Shown: piece by piece, positions 62,229 to 64,000 of the stretch
Layout: each line of letters opens with the position of its first letter
Position numbering within the stretch: position 1 is the first letter of the stretch
Assembly (NCBI GenBank): GCA_948976265.1
Contig: CARFUA010000007.1
Location: 1-64,000, forward strand
Direction of reading: 5' to 3'
DNA: 64,000 nucleotides
Source: an uncultured Clostridia bacterium
Lineage (GTDB): Bacteria; Bacillota; Clostridia; TANB77; CAG-508
Program-made: the position numbers and the translations under genes
Notes under the pieces: generated by a model
What the model saw: only the letters and a program-made list of their open reading frames with translations
What the model was told of the DNA's origin: nothing
The model's database searches: none

Positions 62229-62333
62229 TCATATCCTGACCGACATACCGATACCTATGATACATACCAGACAAGAGCCCCAATATGCTATCACAAATAT
62301 TACCTGTCCGATTGTCTTCAACCTTTCCTTCAT
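62229..62333 (-). CDS. 34-residue membrane peptide
   Basis: ATG 62333 preceded by AAAGGAGG. A basic N-terminus (MKERLKTIG) is followed by one hydrophobic helix (QVIFVIAYWGSCLVCIIGIG) and MSVRI. It has its own perfect promoter (62380-62408) and terminator, so it is a real short transcription unit. Could be a type I toxin-like or regulatory membrane peptide; no antisense promoter was found. Confidence 0.6.
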   Translation of the reverse strand: MKERLKTIGQVIFVIAYWGSCLVCIIGIGMSVRI

Positions 62334-62379
62334 GTCTCAAGCCTCCTTTTGAAATAAAATTTTTATACGTTACAATTGT

Positions 62380-62408
62380 ATTATATCATATTTAACATAA
62401 ATTGTCAA
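62380..62408 (-). promoter_or_regulatory. Promoter of the 34-residue peptide gene
   Basis: TTGACA (62408-62403), 17-base spacer, TATAAT (62385-62380). Confidence 0.82.
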
Positions 62409-62411
62409 TGT

Positions 62412-62834
62412 TCATTGTGTATCTTGATTATAATCACTACTGTTTATGACCATCCTTAAAATTTCTTTCAATCTTTCGTCTTGCTTTGTCAAATACAAAT
62501 AGCCAACCAAAGCTTCAAATGCAGTACTCATGCTATAGTCAGCAACATTAGCATTTTTAGCAACATGATGATTTTGTACATTTCTACCTCGTCTTACAAT
62601 TTCTTGTTCTTTTTCAGTTAATTCGTCGTGAATTTTTTTTAGCATGTTAGCTTGTGCCTTTGCTTTGACAAATTTTATCGATTCACAATGCAATTTATGA
62701 GGTTTAGCATTGGATTTATTCACCAATTGCACACGAATAAACGTCTCAAAAATGGCATCTCCAATATACGCCCATACCAAGGGAGATAGCATATTGACTT
62801 CTTCTACTTCTTTTTTTCTTTCTATCCATTCCAA
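62412..62834 (-). CDS. mrnC: Mini-ribonuclease III
   Basis: 140 residues. RNase III catalytic domain without a double-stranded RNA-binding domain: LSPLVWAYIGDAIFETFIR (signature with catalytic Asp), GRNVQNHHVAKNANVADYSMSTAFEALVGYLYL (second acidic motif). Matures 23S rRNA ends in Firmicutes. It usually lies next to cysS; here it follows rbgA by 3 bases, both ribosome-assembly genes. Confidence 0.93.
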   Translation of the reverse strand: MEWIERKKEVEEVNMLSPLVWAYIGDAIFETFIRVQLVNKSNAKPHKLHCESIKFVKAKAQANMLKKIHDELTEKEQEIVRRGRNVQNHHVAKNANVADYSMSTAFEALVGYLYLTKQDERLKEILRMVINSSDYNQDTQ

Positions 62835-62837
62835 TGT

Positions 62838-63731
62838 TTAAGGTTCCTCCAAACTAATTTTTCCAAATTTGCAATTTCTAAAATCCTCTAAAATGATTCT
62901 GGCTGTTTTTTCATCGTCAATATTTCCGCCTGAAATGAGCGCACCTCTTTTTCGACCAATCGCTTGCATTAATGCATAAATTGAATTCTCTTCTTCTTCA
63001 AACTTTGACCATTCTTCTGCTGTAATTTTATATCGTTCTAAAAGATTTTCTCTTTTTATTTTCATTAATTTTTTCAATAATTCATAGGCTACATCAACAC
63101 GTTCTAAAATATCATCTTTAATGGTTCCTGTAAAAGCTAGATTTAAGGCAACTTCTTGACTGTCAAATTTAGGCCATAAAACCCCTGGTGTGTCTAACAA
63201 TTCTTGATTTTTGGCAATTCGCACCCATTGTTTTTGTTTGGTAACACCTGGTTTATTCCCAACTTCCATAGACGTCCTTTTGGAAATTCGATTAATAAAA
63301 GAAGACTTTCCAACATTGGGAATTCCTAAAATCATAATTCGAATTGTTTTGTTCATTCTTCCGCGTTGTTTTTGGTGTTCGATTTCTTCTAGCATCATTT
63401 CATCTATTTTTTTGAAAACTTTCTCAATTCCTTTGCCTGAATTAGAATCCGTCAAAAGCGTTGGTGCTTCTTTTTCTAGATATTTTACCCAAGCTTGGTT
63501 TATTTTTTCGTCTGCTAAATCGCATTTATTGAGTAAAATAATTTTCTTTTTGCCTTTGGTTAATTCCTGAATGTCTGGATTTCTACTAGAAACTGGGTTT
63601 CTGGCATCCAATAATTCAATAACAATATCGATTAGTTTTAAATCTTCTAAAATTTGTTTTTTGGTTTTTGCCATGTGACCAGGATACCAGTTGATGTTTG
63701 TCAAATTTTGTCCTTTTTCCAATATTCTCAC
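62838..63731 (-). CDS. rbgA: Ribosome biogenesis GTPase RbgA (YlqF)
   Basis: 297 residues, circularly permuted GTPase: G4 NKCDLAD first, then G1 GIPNVGKSSFINR, G3 DTPG (ELLDTPGVLWPK). WYPGHMAKTKKQI at the N-terminus is the family hallmark. The C-terminal RNA-binding domain ends IILEDFRNCKFGKISLE. Required for late 50S assembly. mrnC follows. Confidence 0.96.
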   Translation of the reverse strand: MRILEKGQNLTNINWYPGHMAKTKKQILEDLKLIDIVIELLDARNPVSSRNPDIQELTKGKKKIILLNKCDLADEKINQAWVKYLEKEAPTLLTDSNSGKGIEKVFKKIDEMMLEEIEHQKQRGRMNKTIRIMILGIPNVGKSSFINRISKRTSMEVGNKPGVTKQKQWVRIAKNQELLDTPGVLWPKFDSQEVALNLAFTGTIKDDILERVDVAYELLKKLMKIKRENLLERYKITAEEWSKFEEEENSIYALMQAIGRKRGALISGGNIDDEKTARIILEDFRNCKFGKISLEEP

Positions 63732-63738
63732 TTCCTTT

Positions 63739-64000
63739 TTATTTTAAAAAATTTACAATTTCAGTTCTAATTTTATCTATTTCATTTCCAGTAGCTAAGC
63801 AAGTATTCCATCCATATTTATTTGCTACTTTTATATTTTCTGTTGTATCATCAATAAATAATATATTATTAGGTAATAATTTTGTTTTTTCTAAAACATT
63901 CTTATATATCTCATCATTTGGTTTTTGTATTCCTAATTGGGTTGATAAAAATAGATAATCAAATTTACTTAAATCTAAATGTTCTCTTAATTGTATAACA
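63739..64000 (-). CDS. HAD-family hydrolase, C-terminal part (runs out of the window)
   Basis: 87 codons to the stop at 63739. FDYLFLSTQLGIQKPNDEIYKNVLEK carries the conserved Lys (motif III) and ILFIDDTTENIKVANKYGWNTCLATG the acidic motif IV of HAD phosphatases. The N-terminal DxDxT nucleophile lies beyond the window. It is 8 bases upstream of rbgA and may be in its operon. Substrate unknown. Confidence 0.85.
   Translation of the reverse strand, partial: VIQLREHLDLSKFDYLFLSTQLGIQKPNDEIYKNVLEKTKLLPNNILFIDDTTENIKVANKYGWNTCLATGNEIDKIRTEIVNFLK

Overview
The window comes from an AT-rich, endospore-forming, Gram-positive bacterium, most likely an uncultured Clostridia lineage. The evidence is Shine-Dalgarno-driven low-GC genes, an alpha/beta small acid-soluble spore protein, the sporulation pair yabP-yabQ, ClpC/ClpX/ClpP, a T-box in front of thrS, and CCA-encoding tRNAs. 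No species is assigned.

Layout. 1-5.0 kb: greA, an InlB-repeat protein, a spore protein and clpC. 5.0-9.2 kb: an orphan gene, an unusual tRNA-Gly, a membrane-anchored CYTH protein, a pilin/FGE-like surface protein and a DUF5050 protein. 9.3-16.7 kb: purine synthesis (guaB, guaA), pepF (broken), cmk-like kinase, murD. 17.2-21.5 kb: T-box/thrS, a CAP-domain secreted protein, a structured leader region, fba. 21.5-21.8 kb: a par/Fst-like type I toxin-antitoxin locus. 21.8-28.5 kb: rqcH, tRNA-Leu and a BceRS-BceAB-like antimicrobial-peptide sensing and export module. 29-32.8 kb: accessory region with a xerC/D-like gene, a large imperfect palindrome, small orphan genes and GC-rich hairpins. 32.9-36 kb (minus): tsaE, yabP, yabQ, a divIC-like gene and rho. 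36-41.5 kb: accessory genes, an ECF/DUF1893 pair, a ferredoxin-type aldo/keto reductase, tRNA-Thr. 41.6-48.5 kb: coiled-coil protein, Lon-like protease, tsaB-rimI, DUF4026 protein. 48.6-50 kb: InlB-repeat protein. 50-58 kb: nitroreductase, clpX-clpP-tig, pfkA, recX-recA. 58-64 kb: oligopeptide-binding lipoprotein, YcgQ-like domain, two uncharacterised genes, a tiny membrane-peptide gene, mrnC, rbgA and a partial HAD hydrolase.

Main observation. Four minus-strand genes (xerC/D-like, aldo/keto reductase, coiled-coil protein, oligopeptide-binding protein) can be read full length only with +1 shifts, seven in total. Every shift is at an in-frame CGG codon whose skipped C is followed by a GGN glycine codon. 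In the housekeeping genes I scanned I found no other in-frame CGG. The same window carries a tRNA-Gly with anticodon UCC followed by G37 (UCCG, complementary to CGGN) and a distorted anticodon stem. I infer a possible natural +1 or quadruplet decoding of CGGN as glycine. Against this, at least six accessory genes here contain CGG codons that must be read as ordinary sense codons, and systematic indels in the assembly have to be excluded.

Two other reading-frame breaks, also +1, are of a different kind: an A-run in pepF, and a UUU-UGA site in the bceR-like regulator that resembles the prfB site. All functional statements are from reading the sequence; no database search was run.
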